Assembly: GCA_019914945.1 (NCBI GenBank)
Contig: CM034104.1
Coordinates: 7,442,501 to 7,506,500, forward strand
Reading direction: 5' to 3'
Length of the DNA stretch: 64,000 bases
DNA from: Typha latifolia
Taxonomy: Eukaryota; Streptophyta; Magnoliopsida; Poales; Typhaceae
Below, piece by piece: positions 1 to 10,672 of this stretch. Below the pieces are notes generated by a model. That model ran no database searches, was not told the origin of the DNA, and saw nothing but the letters and a program-made list of their open reading frames with translations. The number at the start of each line of letters is the position of its first letter. Position 1 is the first letter of the stretch. The translations under genes and the position numbers were made by a program.

Positions 1-572
1 GATAATGGAGATGAGGGTGGATGGGTGATGTTGTTTAAGGGATAAAAACGAAGGAGAAGAAGTGGTCGAGATCCCAAAGAAGAGGGAGGACTCGACAGAC
101 AAGGGAGATTAGAAGTTAGGAGAGACCTTGCCAATGGTAGAGGTGCTAGGTTGGTGAAGAGGGAGGAGGGAGATAGGGTAGAGAGAAGATAGAGAGGTAA
201 GAAACTAATATTCTAATAGCATAATAATTTTGGCTACCATCCATACCGTTATAGAGGCTAACCAATAAGCCTTAATAATAATAACTAATCCTAATATTAG
301 TGGAATCCCGTCGATCGCGTTTGAATGCGTCCGATGGTGTTCGAACGTGTCTGATCGCATTCGAACACACAAAATGCGTTCTCTATATCTATGAACACGA
401 TGCAGGCGTTCGAACGCGCCCGACCGCGTTAGGATGCACATTTTGTGTTCTTTTTTTTTTGCGAATTTGATGCAGGCGTTCTCAAGGGCATTCGAACGCA
501 ACCTATATATATTTAATTTTAATGAAAATAAATAACTAACGTAATAAGAAAAGACTCTAACAGGGTGTATCA
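1..572 (-). mobile_element. Gypsy family-1 LTR (LTR-a), truncated by the window edge
   Basis: Read on the minus strand, this LTR starts TGATACACC at 572 and runs leftward out of the window. It aligns with the LTRs at 31949-32800 and 54399-55251: a TTTTCTTATTGCATTAG-like start, a GTTCGAACG array, a TATA region, then a purine/pyrimidine-biased leader seen here as GATGAGGGTGGATG-type sequence. It is followed at 573-604 by a fused PPT/PBS remnant and then by a second LTR (605-2224). No coding sequence is present. The 3' end and any target duplication are outside the window. Confidence 0.8.
304..505. repeat. GTTCGAACGC palindrome array in LTR-a
   Basis: Degenerate copies of GCGTTCGAACGC and the half-site GAACGC recur about every 20-40 bases. 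They lie upstream of the TATA-like region when read in LTR orientation. An open frame across this stretch is a by-product of the repeat, not a gene. Confidence 0.75.
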
Positions 573-604
573 GCCCACCACGCTGATAGGCTCTGATACA
601 AGAT
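573..604 (-). other. Collapsed element interior: PBS joined to PPT
   Basis: On the minus strand, LTR-b ends at 605. It is followed at once by TTGTATCAGAGCC (primer-binding site), about six bases, then AGCGTGGTGGGC (the PPT-adjacent sequence of this family), and LTR-a starts at 572. So the whole interior of an element has been reduced to about 32 bases between two LTRs. Confidence 0.7.
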
Positions 605-1314
605 TGATAGAATCTATAACTAAAAGATCGGCTAGGAATAATTCTTTAAGATCTAAATTTATTGCTAGAAACAATCCGTGTAACCGTGGGAAAATATTTT
701 TCAGATATTATTTAATAGTCAAAAAATTATGAGAGTAATTGGATTGGATCCGTAACTTCCTAATCTACAACTTTGTATTTATGCCCTTCATAGATTAGAA
801 CTGTAGTAGGGACGAAAATACGGAATAATGTGGGTGATGGTGGTGGTGACGGGTGGAGTGGATGTTAGGGTTATGGATGGGTATGGAGATGAGGGTGGAT
901 TATGGAAGTAATTAAGGGAAGTAGATGAAGGGAACAAAGTGGTCGAGATCCCAAAGAAGAGGGGTGATTCGACAGTCGAGGGAGATTAGAAGTGAGGAGA
1001 AACCTTGCCAACGGTAGATGTGGAAGGATGGTGAAGAGGGAGGAGGGAGACGTCTAAAGAGAAGATAGGAGGCAAGAAATCAATAATCCAATTGCATTAT
1101 GAAGTTGGCTACCATCTACATATTTATAGAGGCTAGTCAACAAGTCCTAAAATAATATGAAACCCTAATTCTAGAGGATTCCCATCGATCGCGTTCGAAC
1201 ACGCCCAATCGCATTCGAACACACTCAAAAAAAGACCATTATCTGGATTCGCGAATGCGAAACAAGCATTCGAACGCGGGCTTTCACAAGGCGTTCACAA
1301 GACGTTCGAACGTG

Positions 1315-2070
1315 TGTTACGATCCTTCCTCGGCTATAGGCTCTGATACCAGCTTGATACGATCCCTCTTTTGGTGCTATGGCTCTGATACCAGATTGTT
1401 ACGATCTTGTACGGAACTTTGAGATAAGATCCCGAAATATCCCGCCGTTGGATCGCTGTGAAATTTTGATATGTTGTAGGCCCGGAAAAGAGCTTTCCAA
1501 CGGATCTAGTTTCAGGCGAATCGGAGTTGGGGATCTCGAGATATCGTTCGTTTAGTGGACGAACGTCAGGATACTCTGTTTTTGGATTCCGTGGATGAAG
1601 GCACGAAATCCTAGGTAATGGTGGATTGTCGAGGGCCGGTGTTGATGGGGTGGCACCGGTGGAAAAGTGATGGTGGAAGGGTTATGGATAATGGAAAGGT
1701 TAGAGATAGCGATGGATAAATTGGAAGAAGGGGGAGAAGAGGGCCACTCCTAAGGGACTAGGGTGATTGGCCTGTCGAGGGAGATTAGAAGCGGCGTCGC
1801 CGGGGAGATTGAGGGAACGAGAGCGAAGAAGATGAAGGAGGCAAGGCAAACTCAATTCTCAATATTCAATTCCTATTTTTGGTTGCCCTACACATACTTT
1901 TATAGGCTAACCAACAACTCAATCTTATCCTAAAACACAATCTTATCCTAAAACTGAATCTTATCCTAAAACACAATCTTATCCTAAAACTCAATCTTAT
2001 CCTAAAACTCAATCTTATCCTAAGGTAAATCCAAACTCGAGACGACGTCGGTGAAGTCCGAATCGTATCA
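1315..2070 (-). mobile_element. Gypsy family-2 solo LTR with two internal PBS copies
   Basis: This 756-base LTR is flanked by the 5-bp target duplication ACGTG (1310-1314 and 2071-2075), so its ends are well defined. On the minus strand it starts TGATACGATTCGG and resembles the LTRs of Gypsy E. Its 3' end holds two copies of the tRNA-Met PBS sequence (seen on the plus strand as GGCTCTGATACCA near 1350 and 1390), each followed by a repeat of the LTR end. A minus-strand TATA box (CTATAAAAG-like) lies near 1897-1904. No interior remains, so this is a solo LTR left by LTR-LTR recombination. Confidence 0.85.
1921..2026. repeat. 18-bp tandem repeat, about six copies
   Basis: The unit AATCTTATCCTAAAACAC repeats head to tail with one or two base changes per copy. 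It lies in the solo LTR just upstream of the TATA box in LTR orientation. The matching part of Gypsy E's LTRs has a single copy, so this is a local expansion. Confidence 0.85.
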
Positions 2071-2224
2071 ACGTGGCATTCACAAGGTGTTCACAAGCGT
2101 TCACAAAGCATTTACAAGGGCGTTCGAACGCGACTTCACCTACGTTCGAATGTGACCTACAGAATTTTATTTTAATGAAAAAAACACCTAATGCAATAAG
2201 AAAAGATCCTAACTAAGTGTATCA

Positions 2225-2313
2225 CACGCTTCCCCTACCTTGCTCACAAGGTGTAAAAGTAGGGAAAACGCTCCAAAATATTAGTCTTCAACTCCCATGT
2301 CACCTCATTGGAT
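2225..2313 (-). pseudogene. Gypsy C: chromodomain tail and PPT (fragment left of Copia A)
   Basis: On the minus strand this encodes the end of the integrase chromodomain (W-E-x3 and LERFP-like residues) with a stop at about 2244, then a purine-rich PPT (GGGGAAGCGTG) directly before the LTR. It joins in sequence to 15918-16162 once Copia A and one TSD copy are removed. The same tail is seen at 61440-61535 in Gypsy F. Copia A has split the chromodomain between 'VEWLGKP' and the next residues. Confidence 0.8.
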
Positions 2314-2780
2314 GGCTTTGAAAAACCCCTAGACACAAGTATATATCTAAATACTAGACAATGATATCACTCGTTCGCTTAAGTAAAAGTCCGTAGAAAT
2401 ATTAAGAACGAAAGCAGAGATGAACGCCAATATTTTAACGTGGAAAAACCCAAACGGGAAAAAACCACGGATCCAAACTCGAATCAAAACCAATCATTAG
2501 AATAGTAGCAGTTACAAGACTAACTCACAAAACAACTCGTCGATTCAAACGACTTTGTTCCTCTCAGTCTTGCTCGCTAGAACCTACGATTCACTGCTTC
2601 TCGTGATTGAAGTCCAACGTTAGTAACCCTCGAGATTGATATTTCGTCTAGATAGCCCTTAAGACGAAAGATTAAATTTTGTTGATAAGTGGAACTTTGT
2701 TAGTTGAAGAACTGATGTAGCCTTAAGAAGTCTCCTTCAATAATGCTTCTTCAACCACCCTAGAGATAGGGCATCACAAT

Positions 2781-2790
2781 CCTTATATAT
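2781..2790 (-). promoter_or_regulatory. Copia A LTR TATA box
   Basis: The minus strand reads TATATAAGG directly downstream of the palindrome array. The same box is at 35876-35885 and 43333-43342 in Copia B. Confidence 0.6.
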
Positions 2791-2865
2791 GATCTCCAAG
2801 ATAGAGCCAAATCCAAGTCTTATCCGTACTCATGAAAGTCCAATTTTATCAACCTTCATTGGTGC

Positions 2866-3160
2866 GTTCGAATGCGGCCCAGGTGCGTTCGAACAGCATG
2901 ACTTGATCTAAGGTGCGTTCGAACGGGCCCGAGTGCGTTCGAACGCGACAACTTGAATTCTTCAGGTTGCGTTCGAACGCGTTTGTGAACGCAGCTCTCA
3001 GTCTGTGTGAACGCAATACCTGCGTTCGAACGCATTTGTGAATGCAGCTCTTGGTTTGTGTGAACGCAAGTACCCACGTTCGAACGCATTTGTGAACGCA
3101 TCTCTCGGTCTGTGTGAACGCAAGTACCTGCGTTCGAACGCGTTTGTGAACGCGGTGTGA
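2866..3160. repeat. GCGTTCGAACGC array, about 53-bp unit, Copia A 3' LTR
   Basis: About three and a half units of roughly 53 bases, each with one palindrome and GTGAACGC half-sites, follow shorter palindrome copies. The array lies upstream of the minus-strand TATA box. Long reading frames here on the minus strand are products of the repeat period. Confidence 0.85.
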
Positions 3161-3294
3161 ATTCAATAGCTTTTCTCCAATAATTTTGCAATTCTTCAAA
3201 CTAGAGATATTCTAGACTTGTATAAAGCTCATATACATGTAAAAATACACTTAGAATATTTTTTACACAATTGCCAATAATTAAAAACCTAACA

Positions 3295-3610
3295 ATCTCC
3301 CCCTTTGGCAATTTGTGACAAAACATCTAGTTTACAAGATATTACAAAGAATTCAAAAATGAGCATTCAACAAGTCTAGTACTTTTAGCACATCAATCCC
3401 TGCAAATAAAAATATACCTAACCAAGATCAAGTGAAAATAACTTGAAATGAATAACAATCCAAACACAAATTATCAAATAAGCAGTTCACAAGTACTCAA
3501 GCAGTAAACAGAACCTAGTAAACTCCTCCTATGCCATTACTCCCCCTACACCAGTAAACTCCTAAACTCCCACGTCTAAACTCATACTCACTCTCTCCCT
3601 TTTTGGCAAA
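3295..3610 (-). other. Multiple polypurine tracts upstream of Copia A 3' LTR
   Basis: On the minus strand a PPT (AAAGGGGGAGAT) abuts the LTR. Further G-rich copies lie near 3536-3551 and 3585-3610, the last again preceded by a GCCAAAAAGGGAGAG-like run. Repeated PPT motifs before the 3' LTR are a reported trait of Sireviruses. This stretch is otherwise non-coding. Confidence 0.6.
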
Positions 3611-3699
3611 AATGCCAAAGCCTAGGAACTCGGAGGGAACTGACGATGAAGAATCGACAAGACAGAGTTGAGAACGGTCCCCTGACGTGCTTGCTCAGC

Positions 3700-4672
3700 T
3701 CATAAATCATTCACGACCGAATGGAGGTCCTGCACCTGAGTGCTAAGCTGATCGAAACGGTCAGAGAACTGTGGTAACTCCCCCTTAGTGTGAGATGAGT
3801 CATCGTCCGAACTATCGTCAGAAATATCATGGTGTGCGGAACGTCCAGCGGCAGAAGAGGACGGCTTGAGAGGAGACGACTGGTCATGAGCTTGACTCCG
3901 CTTAAGAGTAATCCGATCCAACGGTTTTTGCGAAGTAAGAGAAGGTTCCGTGGCATCCACACGCACCCCACTCTGAGTGCACAAAATTGTAATAAATATG
4001 CCAAACGGCAACCCTTCACGGGGCGCTTCTTTCTGTGCAGCTGTTAGAATGGAATCGTAGATTACCGCAGCCAAATCAACAGAAACTCCCGACAACATCT
4101 CATGAAGGAGGAAGGCACGATCATGACTAATACTGGAATGGTGAGTCTTGGGGGTGACATTGTATAGACAAAGCAGGTGAAGCATGCGAGCCATTGATGT
4201 TAGTTTCGCATGAGGCATCATATTGCCCTTCCAACGTTCCCCTTTAATTAACACAGTACCAGCAAATTCATTAACATCAGGGAGTGGAGCAGACGATGGA
4301 TACTAGAACTCACCATCAGGAAGTTGGAGTTTTGCACGAATAACATCGGAGTCCAAGTAGATCGAAACTCCACGGACTGTAGAACGTATACAGCGCGTTC
4401 TAAAACCATGGCATTACTGAAAACATCCCTAACCACTTCCACATATGCATTCCCGCTCATCCGACACATGGATAACCATCCTCGCTCAGTAAAGATCTGT
4501 TTGATCTCCAAGGCAAAAATATAAGAAATGACCACGGGCCATTCACAAATAACAGATGAGTGCCAAAATTGTGTTTGTAACGCCCCGCAGCCGTAGATGT
4601 CGAAAACTTGGGAGCCGAAGTAGGTGAGGAAGGCGGCCTAGGTTTCTTGGAAACTGCAGCTTTTCTAGGCAT
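3700..4672 (-). pseudogene. Third gene of Copia A, frameshifted copy
   Basis: This is the counterpart of the intact 331-codon frame in Copia B (36874-37869). The start (MPRKAAVSKKPRPPS-like, at 4672) is conserved, as are the central RGW..V / VEVVR segment and the long C-terminal half from about 4254 to 3700. At least two frameshifts break it: one near 4550 after the 'NFGTH' segment, and another near 4260. The C-terminal part keeps a Ser/Asp-rich linker (about residues 140-160 of the last frame) and a short heptad-like tail. A roughly 263-base leader intron (4936-4674) is suggested by the same GT...AG sites as in Copia B. It cannot make the full protein. Confidence 0.7.
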
Positions 4673-5082
4673 TCTTGAGAAAGAAACAAGATGCAAGATT
4701 CAATACATACTCAAGGCAAACAAAAAGATAGCAAGAAATAAAAAAAATTCAAGAAACCATGAAGGCCCTAAATGAAATCCATCATCCACTTGAAAACGCT
4801 AAGATATCATGTTCAATCACACAAGAAACATCAAGATAGTAACTTTAACGTGATCAAAACTCGAAAACGCACGAAATCAATCAAGATCAAGAGACTTAAT
4901 TGAATAAAAAATAGGAAAATTGATGGATGATCATACCTCGCAAAAGTGAAGAAAAAACTAAGAAATTCGGCCGAAAAATGCTAGATCCGGAGGAGAACAA
5001 CCTTTTAAAAGGATTTGTAGTGAGAAATTTGATGAAAAAGACCAAGATCTTGAAGATTTGAGAAGGAGAAAATAAAGGGTTT

Positions 5083-5240
5083 TTAGGGTTTGGAAGATGG
5101 AAGATGAAAACCCTTGGGTTCGGATGCAATATATAAAGAATCCTCGAGTGCGTTCGAACGCGCCAGTCTGCGCGTTCGAATGCGCCAGTCACCGCGTTCG
5201 AACTCAAAAATTTGCGTTCGAACGCCCCTTTTTTTTTAAG
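5083..5240 (-). promoter_or_regulatory. Internal promoter region of Copia A third gene
   Basis: In minus-strand order there are four GTTCGAACGC-type palindromes (5228-5150), a TTTATATATTG TATA-like box (5128-5137), then a pyrimidine-rich leader with the telo-box AAACCCTA (5084-5091). The arrangement repeats that of the LTR promoters but lies between pol and the third gene. Confidence 0.5.
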
Positions 5241-5285
5241 TAAAAAATCTAAGAAAAAAATCAAAAAATCATTTTGGAGATGCAC

Positions 5286-6280
5286 CTCTAGAAATTCAAA
5301 ATAGATTCAAGACATAGAATATGACAATCGAATGAAATAAGTCATACACAGATCAATCAAATCATCAAAAGTATATTATAATTAATTCTAATGCATCACT
5401 CAAAATTAAATTAATCTTGATTGATCATAACAATATGCATATGCAAGGTGAGCATAGATAATATGAAACATTCTTCTTAAATAAGCTTTCCTATTTAAAC
5501 AATGATACAACACAGTAGTCAAACCGACTTAGTATTTAAATTTGCACTTTTCGACTTATTCTCCATAACCGAACAGGAATTTTTCCTGTATTATTTTTTT
5601 TATACATAAACCATATAGGTGCAATGATGGCTATCACACATGAGTAGGTAGCCATTTTCTTGTAGTACATATCGTACATATCAAACAATGTGCAAGAAGA
5701 TATTCACAAACATCAAAAAAAATTTTATTTAATTTGCAAGCAATGTACTGAGTCAAACTGGACTCTAAACAAGATGGCTTTCACACAAACTCATTGTAGC
5801 TTTTTTCATTGATCTTTTATGAACACATTTTTGATGACTAAGCATGAGGTGAAACTGTGCAAATCAACGTCAATAGTGAGCTATTTTAAAAAAAAATTTC
5901 ATGATGTCATGCTCACTCAAGAATATACACACGTTATGAGTGCATTAAATTTCGTTTAATTATCATAGAAGTCGAGAGAGTGAACAAGTCAGAAATGATA
6001 CAATATAGTGCAAGATGACAAAATTGACTATAATAACTCATAATCACGAGAAAAATCATATTTATATGTTAAGAGTATATTATTGAATCTAGGAGTGCAT
6101 CAATTTTTTTTATGACAAAAACTCTTGACAAATCTGAAACTAAAACCAAAGAAAAGTTCAGAGTAAAGAAAGCCTAAAAAATGAAAAGAGATAATAAAAA
6201 TAAAAAAAACACGCAAACCAAAACACGCAAACAAAAAAAAATCAATCCAAAGCACAAATCCCTAAAGAAGTACAAAGATA
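5286..6280. other. Spacer between pol and third gene of Copia A
   Basis: AT-rich non-coding DNA about 1 kb long, closely matching 38420-39380 of Copia B. Short frames here (for example 6181-6414) are lysine/asparagine-rich read-through of A-rich sequence and are not genes. Confidence 0.6.
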
Positions 6281-6281
6281 C

Positions 6282-6866
6282 TCAAATCTCTGTAAACCCA
6301 AATATGATAGCTCCCGAGTCATACGTAAACCAGATACCTAAGTCAACTGTGCCATCGACATATTTTATGATACGTTTCACAGCAAACAAATGTGTCTCTT
6401 TAGGTTCAGACTGAAACCTAGCATACACACCGACACTAAATGCAATGTCTGGTCTATTAGCAGTAAAGTACAAAAGACTACCAATCATGCTCCTATACAG
6501 TGTCTGATCAACACTTTTTCCTGAAATATCCTTATCTAGTTTGGTAGTTGTACTCATAGGAGTTCTAGCATGTTTTGTATTTTCTAAATCGAATTTAGTC
6601 ACAAGATCCTTAGCATACTTGGTTTGAGCGATAAATATCCCTCTTTCTAACTGAGTAATTTGAAGTCTCAAAAAGAACTTTAACTCACCCATCATGCTCA
6701 TCTCAAAATGACTATGCATAAGATCTGCAAACTCCTTAACTAATGATTGACTCGTTGCTCCGAAAACAATGTCATCCACATATATTTGTGCCACAACTAA
6801 ACTCTTGTTCGACTGTCTAATGAATAATGTCTTGTCCACTCCCCCTCGAGTGAACCCCGCATCCAC
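6282..6866 (-). pseudogene. Copia A pol: reverse transcriptase C-terminal half, truncated RNase H
   Basis: The frame begins inside RT with DKTLFIRQ and reaches the catalytic YVDDIVFGA at about residues 28-36, then MMGELKFFL and the LLYFTANRPDIAF region. It enters RNase H but stops after the first residues (DSGAII...). By comparison with Copia B, roughly 400 bases holding the RNase H catalytic core are deleted at about 6297, where CCAAA/CCAGA-like bases could have paired. Only the last few codons of the domain remain upstream of the spacer. Confidence 0.85.
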
Positions 6867-6927
6867 TAAAAAAAGTGGTCAACTTCTCATACCAAGCTCT
6901 TGGAGCTTGTTTTAGCCCGTAGAGAGC

Positions 6928-8139
6928 CTATTTCAGTTTAAATACATGAGAAGGAAATTTTTGATCTTCGAACCCTTTCAGTTGTTCCACATAAACATCT
7001 TCATTCAGAGTACCATTCAAGAAAGCACTTTTAACATCCATTTGAAACAATTTAAATTTTAAGTGACAAGCAATAGCAAGCAGTATATGAATAAATTCTA
7101 ATCTAGCAACAGGAGCAAATGTCTCATCAAAATCTATACCCTCAACCTGAGTATATCCCTGTGCTACGAGTCTAGCTTTATTTCGAACTATATTGCCATG
7201 TTCATCACTTTTATTCTTGTAAATCCATTTTGTTCCAATGACGTTCACATTCTTAGGTCTAGGAACTAAATACCAAACATCATTCCTAGAAAATTGCTCT
7301 AATTCCTCATGCATATCATTAACCCAAGAATCGTCTAACAATGATTCCTTCACATTTTTAGGTTCAAAAGAAGATGTATAACAAGTAAATGATACCTCAC
7401 TTTGAATTTGTCGTCTTGTCTTAATTGGTTCATTCACATCTCCGATCACTTGTGATAGTGGATGATTTGATTTCACTCTGGCAGATGGTTCCGGTACGTT
7501 GCAGTCATCTTTGTTCATTTCAACTTTGTCCTCGCCCTGATTCTTAATTTTCAGATCAAGCTCCTTTCCTATTTCTTCGTCATATGTATCTGCAGAAATA
7601 GAAATAGAAGTAGCTTCAGTTAAATCAGTCGTGGATTCATCTATCATAACATTTGCAGATTTCATAACAGTAGAAGTGTCAAGATTAAATACTCTGTAGA
7701 CTCTATTATTATTCGAATACCCTAAGAAGATGCCTTCGCTACTTCTAGTGTCAAATTTAGTCAAATATTCTCGATCACGTAAGATATAACATTTACTACC
7801 AAAAACTCGAAAATATTTAACACTAGGTTTCTTACCTTTCCAGATTTCATAAGCAGTCATTTTGTTACCTGGTCTTAGATAAACACAATTTATCACATGT
7901 ACCGCTGTATTGATCGCCTCTGCCCAAAACCTTTGAGTAACATTTTTAGCGTGAAGCATAACCCTAGCCATTTCCTGCACAACTCGGTTCTTTCTTTCAA
8001 CAATCTCATTCTGTTGTGGAGTTATAGGAGCTGAGAACTCATGTTGAGAATCGCAAAATATAGAAAAATTTTCATTTTCAAATTCTCTACCATGATCAGA
8101 ACGAATCCTAACTAGGGTTGTAGATTTTTCATTCTGCAA
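6928..8139 (-). pseudogene. Copia A pol: integrase core to reverse transcriptase N-terminal half
   Basis: A 403-residue frame contains the second integrase aspartate in [10 protein letters not shown] (about residues 13-22), the catalytic glutamate in [10 protein letters not shown] (about 42-51), and the Copia integrase tail ([10 protein letters not shown], then the variable linker). It then has the RT start ([44 protein letters not shown]). A frameshift or stop separates it from the YVDD half at 6866. Most of the invariant residues needed for integrase and early RT are still present. Confidence 0.9.
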
Positions 8140-8872
8140 TTTTAAGCATAGTGATTTAAAAACTTTAAAGGTTTAAGACTTCTCACGTAGAAAGGCAACC
8201 AAGGTATATCTAGAGTAATCATCGACCATTAAGAATATATTGCGTTTACCTCTAAGACTTTCCATTTTTGTTGGACCCACCAAGTCCATGTGAACTAATT
8301 GAAGCACACGGTCGGTGGAAGCTGCATTTACCTTCTTGTGTGAGATCCGAATTTATTTTCCAATTTGACACGAACCGCACACTCTTTTTGACATTTCTTT
8401 CATCTTAGGTACTGTTACATTTCAGTTTATGTGACGTTCCAACAACATAACAATTATCAGATGTTCTAGATCCATAACATATAAAATTACCACCATGATC
8501 TAGAATAGTACAATCATTTTTGGAAAAATTTACCTTATAATCTTCATCACAAAATTGACTCATACTTAAAAGATTTGCTTTCAAGCCCTTAACATAAAGA
8601 ACATTTTCAATAATAGGAACCCCCGGAGAACTTACCTTTTCTTTACCTATTACCTTGGATGAATTACCATCTCCGAATGTCACAACTCCCCCTTCATATT
8701 TTTCAAGATTAGAAAATAACGACTTGTCAACCGACATATGTCTTGAACAGCCACTGTCTAAATACCACAAATCAGAATTTAAGGCTTTCAAGGTTGTATG
8801 CACAACATAACATTTCAAATCACTTTTCTTGACCCATATGGCCTTTGTTTCTGTAACAACCCAATCCCCCAA
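8140..8872 (-). pseudogene. Copia A pol: protease and start of integrase, interrupted by N1
   Basis: The frame 8872-8405 carries the aspartic protease motif LWYLDSGCSRHM (about residues 36-47) and the VLYVKGLKANLLS segment that follows it in Copia proteases. Beyond the stop, 8400-8140 still reads the second half of the integrase zinc finger (CGSC) and HMDLVGP with the first catalytic aspartate. About 130 bases with the HH half of the zinc finger are missing compared with Copia B. N1 inserted at 8852, so the gag end is lost from here. Copia A keeps the protease that Copia B lacks. Confidence 0.8.
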
Positions 8873-9067
8873 AAAAAAAAATATATATATATATATATTT
8901 CATGGGCACGATTCGACCGGCCACACTGTGGCCGGCCTCGTGCCCATGCCAGCTGCTCATGCAGCTTGGTGGGGCGCCACGCACCTGTGGCCGCTGCCGC
9001 AGCCAACCGGCTGCGGCCAGCTGGCCGCGATGGGCCCCGGCGCCGCCACTACTCCTCCTCCACCGCC

Positions 9068-9081
9068 TTCTCTCTCTCTCT

Positions 9082-9134
<53 letters not shown>

Positions 9135-9228
9135 AGCCACCCTCTCACTCTACTCTCTCTCTCTATACCGGCACCTCCCTGGAGCCGCCGCCGCCGCCGG
9201 TGAGATCTCTCACTCCCCCTCTCTTTCC

Positions 9229-9260
<32 letters not shown>

Positions 9261-9450
9261 ATCTCTTGCCCGAGGTTGGGATCGTCGGAGCCAAGCCGCC
9301 GACGAGAGGCCGGCCGCGGGCTGGCTAGCAGCGGCCGGTGCCCTCCCCGCCGGCCCGAGTCCGCAACCTCCTCCCTCACCTCCTCTCTTTCTTCTCTTCC
9401 TCTTTTCTTCTTCTTCTTCTTCTTTCTTTCTTTCTTTCTTTCTTTCTTTT
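9068..9450. repeat. CT/TTTC microsatellites in N1 LTR
   Basis: Runs of (CT)n at about 9068-9135 and 9218-9262, and (TTC)n/(TTTC)n at about 9405-9450. Similar runs mark the same place in N2 (57280-57470) and N3 (52990-53420). Confidence 0.9.
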
Positions 9451-10605
9451 TCTCCTTCTTCCTTAGCTCCTTCTCTTTCCTTCTTCATAGTGTTGGGCTC
9501 AGCCTAGCAGAAGCGTAGCAGTGATCTTTGGGCCGAGCCCAAGACTGATGGCGAATGTAATTAATTTATTAATTAATTAGTTTATTTATGTTATTTATTT
9601 AGGTATTTTTCTTCTTAATTAATGCAAATAGATTATTTAGACATTAACTATTTTAATACTATTATATATCCTTCAATATAATTTTATTAATGATAATTTT
9701 TATAATTAATGATTAATTAGGTATAAATATAGGTAATACTTATATTTATTTATTTATTTACATATCTATTAGATTAATAGATAGATTTGTAAATTATAAT
9801 TATTAGATTTATATTCTAATACCCTCATCATATATATTTTAAGTATTTCTATTAATTTTATGATTATTCTGCAACAAATAAAATACTAAGTTTATTTAGT
9901 TATTTATTTATTATTTTATTGAGTAAAGACTGCATTGTCCCTAATTAATCAAGATAGTGTATGAATTATAAAATTAATTAAAATTAGACCACCTCTATAC
10001 TTATTTAGCCTTTTATTTTATTTTATAATTATATATTTAGAAATACTCTTATATAAAAGGAAACAGGCCTCTTCTCCTTATATTATAACTAACATTTTAT
10101 AATAATAAAGAATTATAATATTTGAATCGTATCTATATTATAGACCTAGTTATGTAATCAAAAATAAAGAAAAGTGATTCTAAATCTAATAAACCTTTAT
10201 ATTTTAACTGAATTAATTCTAATTAGATAAACGGCTAACATCATACTACTTAAATATTTCAGATCCCGAACCCCCTTATTTGAGACCCCGTGGACCTTGC
10301 TAGCGATGAGTGTCACTTGGTTACTTGACGGACGTGAGAGATGCGTGGTTTGTATCTTCTGATCAGATGGTGAGTAGTCTTATCCCTTAGACGCCTTTCT
10401 CAAATTAGGTTATATTATATATTTGTGTATATGCATGTTTTGGCCTCCAGCATGATTATATGATTTTATCTAGAGATGATTATAGTCGAGCATATTTTAT
10501 CATGCATTCAATTATGCTGATTTGGAATATGAGTACATTGGTGATATATATAGAGATGATCAGAGATGATTCTATTGTTATGATTGTTTACCGAGTTGAT
10601 TTGTA

Positions 10606-10672
10606 GCATGAGTATGCATATAATAGATTAGCACGAGTATGCATGTAATAGATTAGCATGAGTATGCATGTG
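10606..10672. repeat. About 25-bp tandem repeat in N1 LTR
   Basis: Two and a half copies of a GAGTATGCATGTAATAGATT-type unit. N2 and N3 have one copy at the matching place. Confidence 0.6.

Larger units (their letters stand above)
605..2224 (-). mobile_element. Gypsy family-1 3' LTR (LTR-b) of Gypsy C, split by a solo LTR
   Basis: On the minus strand it starts TGATACACTTAG at 2224, immediately after the PPT of Gypsy C, and ends ...TATCA at 605. It is interrupted by a family-2 solo LTR at 1315-2070; removing that and one TSD copy leaves about 860 bases, the usual size for this family. It carries the GTTCGAACG array on both sides of the insertion (about 1185-1314 and 2076-2155). The leader near 800-900 matches that of the other family-1 LTRs. 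Confidence 0.8.
2319..3294 (-). mobile_element. Copia A 3' LTR
   Basis: On the minus strand it starts TGTTAGG at 3294, next to the PPT CAAAGGGGGAGAT (3295-3308), and ends ...CA at 2319, giving 976 bases. The U3 part carries a GCGTTCGAACGC array (2866-3160). A TATATAAGG box follows at 2781-2790. The R/U5 part has the same sequence as the LTRs at 35413, 42868 and 30652. Confidence 0.9.

Noticed and set aside
2849..3199. Overlapping 110-codon frames rich in RSHR, VRT and FTQT repeats (also at 15590, 31271-31765, 35915-36345)
   Set aside because: They translate the 53-base GCGTTCGAACGC array, whose unit length keeps several frames open by chance.
8902..9507. Ser/Leu-rich and Arg/Glu-rich frames up to 201 codons
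   Set aside because: They are (CT)n and (TTTC)n microsatellites in the N1 LTR and recur as such in N2 and N3.
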